DNA of 64,000 nucleotides from Nitrospirales bacterium. Its GTDB lineage: Bacteria; Nitrospirota; Nitrospiria; Nitrospirales; UBA8639. Shown here in pieces: positions 37,601 through 46,427 of the stretch. Position 1 is the stretch's first letter. Every line of letters begins with the position of its first letter. The position numbers were made by a program, and so were the translations under genes. The notes beneath the pieces are model-generated. The model was not told the DNA's origin. It saw nothing but the letters and a program-made list of their open reading frames with translations, and searched no databases. The stretch spans positions 62,001 through 126,000 of the forward strand of contig JAJDBP010000007.1 of NCBI GenBank assembly GCA_029261295.1, given 5' to 3'.

Positions 37601-37817
37601 TGGGCTTATTCTGAGGATTATTGCCTTTACACTGTGCCACGATAGCAACATCCTGCCCTGTCACCGTACCATCGTTATTCAAATCTGGGTCTGTGGCTTG
37701 TGCTATCGATTGAAGTGGCATAACAGTGCCAAGCCATATAAACACCAATACACTCATGATTCCTAGAAGCACCGGCTTTAGTCCCGTATTCGCGGAAAAT
37801 GATCTATAACGATTCAT
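34638..37817 (-). CDS. Large secreted protein with dockerin-like EF-hands and five PKD/REJ-type repeats
   Basis: A 1059-residue protein. Residues 15-40 form a signal peptide. Residues 41-105 hold two calcium-loop motifs (DPDLNNDGTVTGQDVA and DTDGDGDVDNDDLQ), as in dockerin type I, but at the N-terminus. Five tandem modules of about 93 residues follow, each starting like PVANAGPNQTV and containing a GSxSxDxDGDxLxFxW core. Ig-like regions and a further PKD-like domain (QWDYQGDGIIDAQGPD) come next. The C-terminal 120 residues form a unique domain. Such proteins are usually surface or matrix components. No cohesin partner is visible. Confidence 0.8.
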   Translation of the reverse strand: MNRYRSFSANTGLKPVLLGIMSVLVFIWLGTVMPLQSIAQATDPDLNNDGTVTGQDVAIVAQCKGNNPQNKPKCLFAVADTDGDGDVDNDDLQFVVNHLGETGFPTGENIPPRADAGPDQSFQVGMTVVLNGSHSIDDDGDPLTYQWILVSSPNGSSTGLLNDVAVNPSFVPDLPGAYVVQLMVNDGTVDSLPDLVSISTLNSAPVSEAGLNQTVQLLDMVYLDGSGSSDVDGDTLSFLWDLSAKPGGSMATLSDPNVVMPTFVADLPGTYVVLLTVNDGALASDVDFVTIMTVNSAPVANAGPNQTVFVTQLALLDGTGSQDDDNDHLSFSWAFVSKPIESLAALSDATSMTPSFTVDESGTYVVQLVVNDGNLDSVVDTMMINTLNSAPVAAPGSDQNVAPGSTVQLDGSQSHDVDGDALTFQWAITSLPEGSSANLSNPTVEAPNFVADLTGLYVVQLIVNDGQENSIPATVTITTENILPIAEAGPDQIVPVQSLVFLNGAGSYADDGDPLTFQWLLSSQPAGSTTSLLNPTFAQPTFIPNLPGTYVVQLVVSDGIASSTLDTVVINALENPLPSLPSLILNSPVDGTVVAFSPITATGFVSDSNATVTVNGFPAIVTSGVFVADGIVLQEGSNTIVVNGTDSQGNTNSVSGRVTLSSALPTHLDPLWGPNEWVKQTTDEEIFNASFSNCELSAQYELVVINGMAGGANRISQGTVLLNGVEVISAENFTGEHSQITQPIAVQAINELDVHLQGPIGAQVQAFIVCTANCLSINIDAPLADATINQPTMVVSGMVTTSSTSTVGVVVNQQVAKVFGSAYAVDGLPVREGTGTLGPTTVVAEATNTCGARATTSMQVQATEAPNNQVQFRVSPDRNVASSEVTMRVSIDIQQLVTQIQWDYQGDGIIDAQGPDLLEQNVTFTQPGLYQPKVIVTDDAGDTFEATAVVLVEDPVAFEDMLNAEWSGMMDALVQGNIEQALTHIHSRKREVMGHDWTVLKDHLGELATTFNVPLQLTDGRGRRVIGASAHPITMGAIQFPLEVEFVLDTDGQWRIRNY

Positions 37818-38366
37818 GCTGTGCTCCTCAATATTGATAAATATGGGCCTGGCCCACTAAAAAACCCAATTCGGCCTTCAGTCTAGTATTGACCGCCATG
37901 CTTTGAATTATTCAAGAACATGTGTTGAAAGGAATTAATGTCTTAAGGCGGGTTGGAGTATCTATGTCGGCAGAGAAGAAACACAAGGGCGTTGGAAATT
38001 TTTCCTATCAAACTTTCAACATACTGTCTAAGGAAATATTTTAGAGAGTTTTTGGGTGTGTGCTGTAGACTTTCAAGAATTTTTCAGATTGAGATCGATT
38101 ACAGAACTTGATTCCACAAGATAGCCTTCACTTCCTACAAAATGTACGCGAACTGATAATCTAACAAAAAATTTAATTTTGATTGGAAACTCAGGACTGT
38201 TCTACTGTTCAAAACGAAGCGTTGTTCCTTAAGTATTGGCTTACAGGTATTGCGTTACTTTCTGGAATAAGCTTGGGAGGCTCGGCTTTTCGTTGGCCGG
38301 TAGAGGTAGGTGGGGAAATAATTTGAACGCCAATGAAAATTAGCGTATTGGGTCTTGCTTACCTGG
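37818..38366. other. Intergenic region
   Basis: These 549 bp lie upstream of the PKD-repeat protein. A perfect 13-nt palindrome (TGGGCC-T-GGCCCA, 37844-37856), 27 bp before the start codon, is a possible operator or short hairpin. Nothing else was identified. Confidence 0.4.
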
Positions 38367-39479
38367 TTAGTCGAAAAAGTCTTTGATTGATTGAACGACG
38401 AAGACTAATTGCTCATCGGTCAGCTCGGGGTAGATGGGGAGGGAGAGGACTTCTTGGGCAGCTTGCTCTGCTGCGGGAAAATCACCTTTGTGATAGCCGA
38501 GCGTTTCATAGCATTCTTGAAGATGGAGTGGGACGGGATAATAGATTCGGTTGCCAATGTTTTTTTGAGTTAAATGTGCATTCAAGGCATCTCGTCGTGG
38601 CGTACGGATGGTGAATTGGTTATAGACATGCGTGTTCCCTGCGCCGACTACGGGAAGGGTGACCTTCTCATCCAAACCACTGTCGTGAAAAAGTTGTCGG
38701 TACCTTGTGGCATTTTTTTGCCGCATCGCCGTCCAATCAGCTAGGTATTGAAACTTCACTTGTAAAACTGCGGCCTGCAACGCATCTAATCGGCTGTTCA
38801 TTCCAATGAGATGATGATGGTATTCCGACCGACTCCCATGCACCCTCATGAGTTTCAATCGTTCAGTGATCTCAGAATCATTGGTGGAGATTAATCCACC
38901 ATCTCCAAATGCCCCTAAATTCTTTGAGGGAAAAAAGCTGAAACATCCTGTTCGCCCAAAGGCGCCGGCTTTTGTTCCGTTTTGAACTGCACCAATCGCT
39001 TGGCACACGTCCTCAATGACCGGAATGCCCTTGGCTTGTGCAATTTCATTGATAGCCTCCATATCCGCACATTGCCCAAAGAGATGCACTGGAAGAATGG
39101 CTTTGGTTCTGGGAGTAATCGCATCGGCCAATTGAGTGGGGTCAAAATTAAACGTATCCGCGCACACATCGACAAATACTGGACGGGCATGCAACCGTGA
39201 GATGACGCCAGTCGAGGCAAAAAAGGTAAAGGGCACCGTGATGACTTCATCGCCAGGCTGGATGCCAAGCTCCATGAGGGAGAGCAATAAAGCATCACTT
39301 CCTGACGCCACACCAATCGTATGTTTGGTTCCCAGAAAATTTGCTAAGGTTTCTTCCAAATGTTCAACGTGTGCGCCAAGAATAAAGCTTTGTTGAGCAC
39401 AGATCTCTTCAATCACCTTCATGATTTCTGGTTGCATGCGCGCATATTGCGTTTTTAGATCTAGGAGGGGGACATTCAC
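38367..39479 (-). CDS. DegT/DnrJ/EryC1/StrS-family sugar aminotransferase
   Basis: A 370-residue PLP-dependent aminotransferase acting on nucleotide-linked keto-sugars. GVASGSDALLLSL and the internal-aldimine Lys186 in FSFFPSKNLGAFGDGG are clear, as is the substrate-loop NSRLDALQAAVL. The start is a GTG with GGAG about 10 nt upstream. No other sugar-nucleotide genes are adjacent, so it is an isolated part of a surface polysaccharide pathway. The exact sugar is unknown. Confidence 0.92.
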   Translation of the reverse strand: MNVPLLDLKTQYARMQPEIMKVIEEICAQQSFILGAHVEHLEETLANFLGTKHTIGVASGSDALLLSLMELGIQPGDEVITVPFTFFASTGVISRLHARPVFVDVCADTFNFDPTQLADAITPRTKAILPVHLFGQCADMEAINEIAQAKGIPVIEDVCQAIGAVQNGTKAGAFGRTGCFSFFPSKNLGAFGDGGLISTNDSEITERLKLMRVHGSRSEYHHHLIGMNSRLDALQAAVLQVKFQYLADWTAMRQKNATRYRQLFHDSGLDEKVTLPVVGAGNTHVYNQFTIRTPRRDALNAHLTQKNIGNRIYYPVPLHLQECYETLGYHKGDFPAAEQAAQEVLSLPIYPELTDEQLVFVVQSIKDFFD

Positions 39480-39628
39480 TCGAGTATCACTCCGTCAAAT
39501 GTTAGGTGAATGAAAAAAACTGGTTTGCACTTGTTTGTCGGACTGTCAGCACGATTCTAGGACCACGCCTGACTCTGAAAGAGAGTCAACCTTACCAACT
39601 ACTTTTCCAGAAGGCCAGAGTAATTGCC

Positions 39629-40069
39629 TTACGTCCCTGAGGCGGGCAAGAGCGAAAGCAGTACCCAATATCGAAGGGCTTTCCCAATCGCAATATACAC
39701 CAAAGCCCCAAGCCAGGATATTCGCAACCAGCCAGCGGCCACACACAAGGGGTCGCCGATTACCGGCACCCACGAGAGCAACAGGATCGGGCTCCCCCAC
39801 TCTCGTACTCGTTCTACTGCGCGCCGCTGCGATTCTTTGGATAATTCTGTCAGGGGATACCGTATCGCAATCACCCATCCCAACACCCATGAAGTCATCC
39901 CACCTAAGGTATTGCCCGCTGTCGCCACAGCCAAAAGATCCCACTGAGGACTGTGATTTTGCGTGGCTAACGCGACCAATACTATTTCTGAACTTCCTGG
40001 CAAAATAGTCGATGACAGAAAGGCACTCAAAAACAGCCCCAACAAGGAATAGTCTTCGCCGGTCATCAC
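39629..40069 (-). CDS. YqaA-family (DedA/SNARE-associated) membrane protein
   Basis: A 146-residue membrane protein with FLSSTILPGSSEIVLVALA at the N-terminus and GNTLGGMTSWVLGW and SWVPVIGDPLCVAAGWLR further on. These match the YqaA branch of the DedA superfamily, implicated in lipid transport and membrane homeostasis. A GTG and an ATG start are adjacent. It lies 7 bp after the DUF2835 gene and is probably co-transcribed. Confidence 0.82.
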   Translation of the reverse strand: MMTGEDYSLLGLFLSAFLSSTILPGSSEIVLVALATQNHSPQWDLLAVATAGNTLGGMTSWVLGWVIAIRYPLTELSKESQRRAVERVREWGSPILLLSWVPVIGDPLCVAAGWLRISWLGALVYIAIGKALRYWVLLSLLPASGT

Positions 40070-40076
40070 AACCTAT

Positions 40077-40313
40077 TCATTGGGAAGAGGGAACGCCTGC
40101 GCGCTGAATCCTTTGAAATTTCAAGTTGGCATCATAGGTAATCTCGAACATACCCTCGACACCTTGATAGGTCAGAAAAGGCCGCAACACTCGGGCTGGG
40201 AATTGCACAGTGCGGCCATCAGTGGTCGTAGCCACCACCGATTCCACCATTCCCTGGTAGTACGCCTGAAACCGTTCAGGTGAAATGTTGAGCCGAACCC
40301 TTACTCGTTGCAT
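40077..40313 (-). CDS. DUF2835 family protein
   Basis: A 78-residue protein matching DUF2835: an N-terminal strand RVRVRLNISPERFQAYYQG, then VQFPARVLRPFLTYQGVEGMFEI near the middle. Function unknown for the family. It lies immediately upstream of the YqaA-like gene and divergent from the inositol-phosphatase-like gene. Confidence 0.8.
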   Translation of the reverse strand: MQRVRVRLNISPERFQAYYQGMVESVVATTTDGRTVQFPARVLRPFLTYQGVEGMFEITYDANLKFQRIQRAGVPSSQ

Positions 40314-40450
40314 TGCGGTTCACCCTTGAAAGACGTTGCTTGTTACCGGACATGATCTTTTCAGACTTAACATACCTTCTCAGGTATGATAGATCTAAGG
40401 GTTGCGCTTTTTTCCACAAAAATATTCACGGGTTCTCCTTTTACAAAATT

Positions 40451-41242
40451 ATGTCAGGATACCTCAACGAATTACAGACCATTCGCACCGCCTTGAACCA
40501 CGCTGCCCATCGCGTCCAACGTGTCATCTATGACGGTCTACAAATCCAAATCAAATCCGACGGGTCTCCCGTGACCAATGCTGACCTTGAAGTCAATCAG
40601 ATCCTCCAAGAGGCTGTGCTGACGGCCTTTCCAAACGATAGTTGGTTGTCAGAGGAAGTGCCGGATACTCCTGCAAGACTCCAATCTCAACGCGTCTGGA
40701 TCTTGGACCCTATTGATGGCACCAAATCCTTAATCAACAGTTTGCCGCATTACTCGATCTCTCTGGCACTCATTGAAAAAGGTCAGCCGGTTATCAGCGT
40801 CATCTTCAATCCGACCACCCAAGAATATTTTTGTGCGGTGCAAGGGCAGCCCGCCACGCTTAACGATCACCCTATTCATATACGGACCTCTACCAGTCCT
40901 TCGCGTCACACTTTCCTCATCAATACGTGGCAAGTGGGCAAGCCCCGATTGACGGCTTGGCGCCAGGAACATCACTGCCCTCCGATTTTAGGATCCATTG
41001 CGTATTCCTTAGCACTTGTCGCAGCAGGCCAAGTTGACGGCCTGATCAATGTCGGCCCACAACATGAATGGGATATTGCGGCGGGCCTCCACTTGGTTCA
41101 AGCGGCTGGTGGCCTGGTGTTTGATCGCCACCAACAACCGATCATCTGTAACCAACCCACACCCTTGGTGAATGGTATTATCGCCATTCGCCCGGACACA
41201 CTCCCCACCATCCAAAAATGGCTCAAGGAGATAAACGCCTGA
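40451..41242 (+). CDS. Inositol monophosphatase-family protein, CysQ-like
   Basis: A 263-residue Mg-dependent, Li-sensitive-type phosphatase. The metal site is complete: SEE (in NDSWLSEEVPD), DPIDGTKSLINSLPHYS and the C-terminal EWDIAAGLHLVQAAGG. The presence of K instead of NF after DPIDGT and the overall length resemble CysQ (3'-phosphoadenosine 5'-phosphate phosphatase), used in sulfate assimilation, but histidinol-phosphate or inositol-phosphate phosphatases are possible. The frame continues 46 codons upstream to a TTG, but homologs begin near MSGYLNEL, so the ATG at 40451 is used. Confidence 0.82.
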   Translation: MSGYLNELQTIRTALNHAAHRVQRVIYDGLQIQIKSDGSPVTNADLEVNQILQEAVLTAFPNDSWLSEEVPDTPARLQSQRVWILDPIDGTKSLINSLPHYSISLALIEKGQPVISVIFNPTTQEYFCAVQGQPATLNDHPIHIRTSTSPSRHTFLINTWQVGKPRLTAWRQEHHCPPILGSIAYSLALVAAGQVDGLINVGPQHEWDIAAGLHLVQAAGGLVFDRHQQPIICNQPTPLVNGIIAIRPDTLPTIQKWLKEINA

Positions 41243-41563
41243 GGCACGGTTTTTTCTTTCCCCGACTCTCATTTTCTTAAGCTTGGCCCCTGACCAACAC
41301 CTTTCAAGCCACATGTTCCGTTTTCATGGATCAATGAAGTAAGATCTGCCACCCTGGGATCTATGATGTTAGAGCGTATTACTATAGATTTCTTGTCTTT
41401 TCTTCATCATATTCTACCCCTCCAAAATCCTTAACCCTATCCACTTTTCAACCGAAAATAGAGAAGAGGTAAAAACTCGTTTTCTCGCGAGTTGTTTACA
41501 TTCACGAATGAGGTTGCTCTCTTTGTCAATTGCCCCAGGGCAACATTGAGTGTGGGTTGTGGA

Positions 41564-42016
41564 ATGCGCGGAGCCGTCAAAAATACCATTAAGATTTTGA
41601 CCATTGAGGATGACCCGTCTCAAACGGAAGCCTTAAAGGAAGCGCTGACGGTCGCCCAAATTATTTGCGTCGAAATTCTTGAAGCTGAAGATGGCGAGCA
41701 AGCCCTGGCATTTTTACACCAGGAATATCCGCATGTTGATGCTCCCCAACCCGACCTTATCTTCTTATCCAATCACTTGCCTGATCGTACTGGTCCTGGG
41801 ATTATTTCTGAACTACAACACGATCGTCGACTGCAGAGTATTCCGATTGCCCTATTTTCTGAACAAGATCCCACTGAATCCAAAGATATTGATTTTCCAG
41901 ACAATTGCCATTTATTTAAGCGCCCGAATACATGCGATGAATGGATCTATGTCTTGCGCTGTATTGAAGATGTGTGGATTACCCTCTTAAATATGGGCGG
42001 GACTCCTCGACTCTAA
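41564..42016 (+). CDS. Response-regulator receiver-domain protein with a substituted phosphoacceptor
   Basis: A stand-alone receiver domain of about 150 residues, with no output domain. The acidic pocket (EDD at 15-17), the switch Ser99 (ALFSEQD) and Lys119 (LFKRP) are kept. The phosphoacceptor segment reads DLIFLSNHLP, so the usual Asp (DLILLDLNMP) is a Ser at about residue 69. Such atypical receivers act by protein contact rather than phosphorylation. The frame extends 24 codons upstream (41492), but that part is not receiver-like. No kinase gene adjacent. Confidence 0.75.
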   Translation: MRGAVKNTIKILTIEDDPSQTEALKEALTVAQIICVEILEAEDGEQALAFLHQEYPHVDAPQPDLIFLSNHLPDRTGPGIISELQHDRRLQSIPIALFSEQDPTESKDIDFPDNCHLFKRPNTCDEWIYVLRCIEDVWITLLNMGGTPRL

Positions 42017-42023
42017 CCCCACG

Positions 42024-43193
42024 TCAGTTTCCGCGTTGTTGTTTGGCAAGCCGTGCAGTTTTCCTATTCCCACCGGCCACCATCTGAAATTCATACAACC
42101 GCGACTCTAACGCTCCATTAAAGAGCGGAATTTTTCTCGATGGTGCCAACCGAATAAGTTTCGGAAAACGAAAATCGGCAGTCAGCACATAGACTGTCCA
42201 ACCCGAAAATCGCTGTTTCAACACATCTCCAAATTTCGGATACCACTCCTCCAGAATCGTTTGATTTCCCATCCGCACGCCATACGGGGGATTCGTGACA
42301 ATGATTCCTTTGGCAGCAGGTGGGGTGATCTCCAACACATCTCCCTGATTTACCTGAATGTCAGACAACTTCAAATACTGCAGATTACTCCTTGCCGTGG
42401 ATAACGCCTGAGCATCGTGATCATACCCAAAGATATGTAATGCGTGATTGAGTGGATTGACTTCAGACACTTCCTGCCGAACACGACCCCATACCGGTTG
42501 ATCCATATTCTTTAAATGGGAAAAATCAAATTCTCGTCGACCTCCAGGTGGAACGCCTTTCGCCATGAGTGCCGCTTCAATTAAAATCGTCCCCGCTCCA
42601 CACATGGGATCGAGTAACACCTGGTCACTGGTCCACCCCGCGAGCTTGAGAATCCCTGCCGCTAAATTCTCCCGCAGAGGAGCCTCTCCAGCCGCTTGTC
42701 GCCAGCCACGCTTAAAGAGCGGGGAACCCGTTGTGTCCAGATACCAGGCCACCTGATCTTCATTAACGAATACCACAATTTGGATATCGGGATTGCGTTT
42801 ATCCACTTCTGGACGTGCATTTTGCTCACGTAGAAAACGATCACAAATGGCATCCTTGACGCGAAGCGTCGCAAATTCAAGACTCGTCAGTGGTGACTGT
42901 TGGGCCACCAGCCGAACTTTGATTCGACAATTTACTGAAAACCATTGAGGCCATGGCAATTGAAACGCCAGACGATAGAGATCTTCTTCATGCCGATACG
43001 AACCTTGCCCAACTCGCCACAAGATTCGACTGGCGATTCGACTCTCAAGATTCAATCGGTAACACAGAGGAAACGTTCCCTGACATTCCACCCCACCAGG
43101 AATCACAGAAATGGTCTGGCCGCCTAGGGCATGAAACTCATTGGCTAATTCGTCTTCTAAGCCGCGAGGACATGTGGCAAAAAATGTTTCCAT
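42024..43193 (-). CDS. THUMP-domain class I RNA methyltransferase, RlmL (rRNA m2G)-like
   Basis: A 389-residue SAM-dependent RNA methyltransferase. It has the N-terminal METFFATCPRGLEDELANE, a THUMP domain (about 45-155), and the RlmL/YpsC block LFKRGWRQAAGEAPLRENLAAG. The SAM site is LLDPMCGAGTILIEAALMA and the catalytic motif is NPPYGVRMG, typical of N2-guanine methylation. It lacks the RlmK half found in the E. coli fusion RlmKL. The gene converges with the receiver gene with 7 bp between stops. Its TtuA- and TadA-type neighbours in the window are also RNA modification enzymes, but not in the same operon. Confidence 0.88.
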   Translation of the reverse strand: METFFATCPRGLEDELANEFHALGGQTISVIPGGVECQGTFPLCYRLNLESRIASRILWRVGQGSYRHEEDLYRLAFQLPWPQWFSVNCRIKVRLVAQQSPLTSLEFATLRVKDAICDRFLREQNARPEVDKRNPDIQIVVFVNEDQVAWYLDTTGSPLFKRGWRQAAGEAPLRENLAAGILKLAGWTSDQVLLDPMCGAGTILIEAALMAKGVPPGGRREFDFSHLKNMDQPVWGRVRQEVSEVNPLNHALHIFGYDHDAQALSTARSNLQYLKLSDIQVNQGDVLEITPPAAKGIIVTNPPYGVRMGNQTILEEWYPKFGDVLKQRFSGWTVYVLTADFRFPKLIRLAPSRKIPLFNGALESRLYEFQMVAGGNRKTARLAKQQRGN

Positions 43194-43228
43194 ATCAACA
43201 ATAACCTGTATACCCTTTCAGAAAAAAC

Positions 43229-44248
43229 CTAATGATAGACTTCTGGATTCACACAATATGGAAGACGCTCGCCGGATAATCCGGCAATCACATTTTGAAC
43301 AGCCATATCTGCCATGAGCGATCTGGTCGCCGTCGAGGCGCTGCCTAAATGTGGAATCACCAGACAATTGGGTCGCGTAAGCAACCGATGAGAAGCCGGA
43401 AGCGGCTCTGGATCTGTGACATCCAACGCTGCTCCACGAATCGTTCCATCCTGCAAGGCGTGAAACAGCGCATCGGAATCCATAACAGTCCCACGAGATG
43501 TATTGATCAAGATACTTGACGGTTTCATCAAGTGAAATTCATCACGACCAAAAAACTGGTTGGTATCTGGTGTAAGTGGAACATGCAGACTGACAAAGTC
43601 TGATTGTGCCAATGCTGTTGGCAAATCCACAAAGGTGACAGAAGGCTCTTCTGCTGTTTCTCCAATCATCGCCTCTCTATCTTTTAATGCCGATTCTTCA
43701 CGATTCTGTCTGGGTGATCGCACGGCTAGCACCTTCATCCGAAAACCGTGAGCTCGCTTAGCCATGGCCTGTCCAATTCGCCCGAAACCCACTATGCCTA
43801 ATGTGGCCCCAAACACATCTGTACCCAGTAAGAGATCTGGCTTCCATTCAGCCCAATGACCCTGCCGAACATAATCTGCGCCTTCAACCACCCGCCGAGC
43901 CGATGCCATCAAGAGAGCAAAAGCTAAATCCGCGGTTGTTTCTGTCAAAATTCCCGGAGTATACCCCACGGGAATTTTTCGGGAAGTACAGGCTTGGATA
44001 TCAATATGGTCATACCCGACCGACATGGTACTGATCACACGTAGTCGTTTGCCTAACCGCAGAACATCTTGATCAATCTGATCCGTCAACAAACAATACA
44101 ACCCTTCGGCTTCGGCAATCCCATCCAACAACCATTCATGGGTAGCAGGGCAATCAGACTCCCAACTCACGACATGGGCGTAAGTTGAAAGATAATTCCA
44201 CATTTTTGGAGAAAGCTGTCGACTGACCACGACAGTAGGAAGCGGCAT
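43229..44248 (-). CDS. D-2-hydroxyacid dehydrogenase, glyoxylate/hydroxypyruvate reductase-like
   Basis: A 339-residue NAD(P)H-dependent oxidoreductase. The Rossmann motif is GIVGFGRIGQAMAKRA. The catalytic Arg is in INTSRGTVMD, the Glu in DVTDPEPLP and the His in IPHLGSAS. SVGYDHID is the substrate-loop motif of the glyoxylate reductase (GyaR/GRHPR) group. An insertion between the NAD domain strands (around residues 175-205) is slightly longer than usual. It lies 50 bp downstream of the exchanger gene. Confidence 0.88.
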   Translation of the reverse strand: MPLPTVVVSRQLSPKMWNYLSTYAHVVSWESDCPATHEWLLDGIAEAEGLYCLLTDQIDQDVLRLGKRLRVISTMSVGYDHIDIQACTSRKIPVGYTPGILTETTADLAFALLMASARRVVEGADYVRQGHWAEWKPDLLLGTDVFGATLGIVGFGRIGQAMAKRAHGFRMKVLAVRSPRQNREESALKDREAMIGETAEEPSVTFVDLPTALAQSDFVSLHVPLTPDTNQFFGRDEFHLMKPSSILINTSRGTVMDSDALFHALQDGTIRGAALDVTDPEPLPASHRLLTRPNCLVIPHLGSASTATRSLMADMAVQNVIAGLSGERLPYCVNPEVYH

Positions 44249-44298
44249 GGGGTTACCTATTTACAGTTTTAGAGATGATTCTAACAACCATCTGTGTG

Positions 44299-45303
44299 CT
44301 AGAAGAAGAGTATGGATAGGACAAAACCAAGATAACACAGGCCATTCACCACTAGATGAATGGGCTTCACTGTGCCCTTTCGCACTAACCACGTTAAGTA
44401 GGTGGCGGCCAATAACGTCATCGCCATCCCGACGAGAATTTCCTTTTGCGGAACCCAGGCAGTCAACATAATACCCACCGCCGGCAATAAACTGCCTTGA
44501 AACATCATGGCCCCGGTCAAATTGCCTACAGCCAGCGTATCCCGACCACGCCGTATCCAAAGAATACTATTGACCTTTTCTGGAAGTTCTGTCGCGACAG
44601 GCACGATCAAAAGAGACAGCGTCAAAGCTGAAATACCCCACTTCGGTGCCAGATGCTCAATGCCGTAGACAAATCCCTTGGCCCCCAACATGATCAATCC
44701 CAAGCCAAATCCGAGCTGAACCAAAATGATTACTAAATTATCAGGCAGCCGAATTTTAGTGAAGTACAGAGGGTGATCGGCTTCTGTTCCATGGCCATCA
44801 TCAACTAATTCCGTCGAAGCACGAATGGTCAACGTCAAATAAACCACATACATCCCCACTAACGTGAAAGCCAGGAGTCCGCGTATTCCTGACCATTCCG
44901 TGGGGACGAAGGTTGCCAGTACACCAATAGAAAATGCCCAATTAAACCAAACCAAGTCACGCGCAAACCCTTTTGGCTCTGGATTCAACGATCCGTGCCA
45001 ACCACGTGACCGAGCTGCAAAAATCCCAACCAGAAAAAACGCCACGGTCGCCAACAACAACGGCGCTCCCAAGATGGCCCCAACCGCAACTTCATGCCGA
45101 ATGACTTCCGAGCCCGTCCCTAATAAAATGGCAAACAGGGGAACCATAGTTTCTGGCAAAGCCGTGCCTATCGCGGCGAAAACGGATCCCGTAACCCCTT
45201 CAGAAATCCCAAGTCGTTCGCCAAAATGCTCTAAACTATTGGTAAACGCTTCTGCCCCCAATAGAATGATGATGAGGGCTCCAAGTAAAATCAGCAGTTC
45301 CAT
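44299..45303 (-). CDS. Sodium/calcium exchanger family membrane protein
   Basis: A 334-residue cation antiporter of the CaCA family with about ten helices. The two inverted alpha-repeats are visible as AIGTALPETMVPLFAILLG near residue 50 and VPVATELPEKVNSILWIRRG near 240, each with the conserved acidic residue in the P-E-x motif. Exchanges Na+ or H+ for Ca2+ in the family. The prediction is solid, but ion specificity is not. Confidence 0.88.
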   Translation of the reverse strand: MELLILLGALIIILLGAEAFTNSLEHFGERLGISEGVTGSVFAAIGTALPETMVPLFAILLGTGSEVIRHEVAVGAILGAPLLLATVAFFLVGIFAARSRGWHGSLNPEPKGFARDLVWFNWAFSIGVLATFVPTEWSGIRGLLAFTLVGMYVVYLTLTIRASTELVDDGHGTEADHPLYFTKIRLPDNLVIILVQLGFGLGLIMLGAKGFVYGIEHLAPKWGISALTLSLLIVPVATELPEKVNSILWIRRGRDTLAVGNLTGAMMFQGSLLPAVGIMLTAWVPQKEILVGMAMTLLAATYLTWLVRKGTVKPIHLVVNGLCYLGFVLSILFF

Positions 45304-45469
45304 GCGTAAAACCTATGGGAAATAGAGTCGAAGAACACTGAATGTGTTTTGTGCAAAATTCATTAATATTTCAAATACTTAGAGGATAAAAACAGAAAAC
45401 ACTAGGACAATCTCGCAATCTTTCTATGGGATCTTGCCATCTGGAAAAATATTCTTCTACACTATCCTT

Positions 45470-45622
45470 ATGGACGGTTTGACCACAGGCCTCATTCTTA
45501 CCCTGAGCACCATTCTTATTTATACCATTGTTCAAAAATGGTGGCGGCAGCGACGGGCAGCCAAGCTCGCCGATCAACTCTTATCTGACGTCATTAAAGA
45601 CAAAGACGCCTTTCGTCGATAA
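45470..45622 (+). CDS. Putative 50-residue single-span membrane protein
   Basis: An ATG at 45470 opens a frame with one transmembrane helix (GLILTLSTILIYTIVQKWW) followed by a basic and then charged tail (RQRRAAKLADQLL...). The frame extends 12 codons upstream, but that part is not needed. It lies between two minus-strand genes. The pattern looks like a real small membrane protein, but no family is known to me. Confidence 0.45.
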   Translation: MDGLTTGLILTLSTILIYTIVQKWWRQRRAAKLADQLLSDVIKDKDAFRR

Positions 45623-45652
45623 TCTGATTTTTTCTCTTCTTTCACTTCACTT

Positions 45653-46309
45653 CTAAAACCCAAAACATAATTGTTGGGGCGGCAATTGCTCTAAACAGGG
45701 CTCCTCTCGGTGGAGCTCCGCAACTTTTCCCGAACCTGCCATCTGCCCCCCTTCCAATGATACTTCCACTAAGGCCCCTCGGCAGCGACTGCAAAGATGT
45801 CGTGCAGGCACAATGGTGCGCCGGTGCCGATAATAAGCCATTCCACAACGTTTGCACTGCCAAGCATATCGATTCAACGCATTCACCGTTTCATTCAATT
45901 GATGGCGAATGGAAATATCCAAACCGGCCTCATTCATCCGATCCATCATTTCCCGAAAGGTTGGCCCATGAGAAGGACGCCGTTTTCGAATATCATATTC
46001 CCACTGATGAATCATTTCATGTGCAAGGGTTCCCAAAAGCTCTGTCTCTGGTTCCCCACGAAGTAACGGAGCCGATAAGCGAATGACTCGGGCGTCACCA
46101 TGCCGATAGGCAGACGACACCCAACGACTTCTCGGACCAACTTGGCTCACAAATAGTCCTGCCGATGCGGTTAACCGGGTGCTCCATTCGATCGTAATGG
46201 GGGGAAGCCTGTTCTCAAAAAATCGAGAGGCCAAGTCTTGCCACATCGCCTGCACAGACGAGATTGGCATAAGACCCTGAGGGGAAGCAGAGGTGGGACC
46301 GGTCACCAA
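45653..46309 (-). CDS. SprT-like zinc metalloprotease-fold protein
   Basis: A protein of up to 218 residues with the gluzincin motif AHEMIHQWEYD (HExxH) and downstream HGPTFREMMDRMN, as in SprT/Spartan. A zinc ribbon follows (CKRCGMAYYRHRR...CSRC). The family acts on DNA-protein crosslinks in eukaryotes; its bacterial role is little known. The GTG at 46309 gives the longest form; an ATG at 46270 (MPISSVQAMWQDLASRF) is closer to the start of the conserved domain and may be the true start. Confidence 0.82.
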   Translation of the reverse strand: MVTGPTSASPQGLMPISSVQAMWQDLASRFFENRLPPITIEWSTRLTASAGLFVSQVGPRSRWVSSAYRHGDARVIRLSAPLLRGEPETELLGTLAHEMIHQWEYDIRKRRPSHGPTFREMMDRMNEAGLDISIRHQLNETVNALNRYAWQCKRCGMAYYRHRRTIVPARHLCSRCRGALVEVSLEGGQMAGSGKVAELHREEPCLEQLPPQQLCFGF

Positions 46310-46427
46310 ACGTACCGGGCAAGTTGCCTATACATGGGATAGTGGCTATGTTACCATTTTTTTTTGCAGTTCGTAACAATTCAGATCCATAAAATTCGAA
46401 CACTCATTTCAAATCCATAAAATAGTT

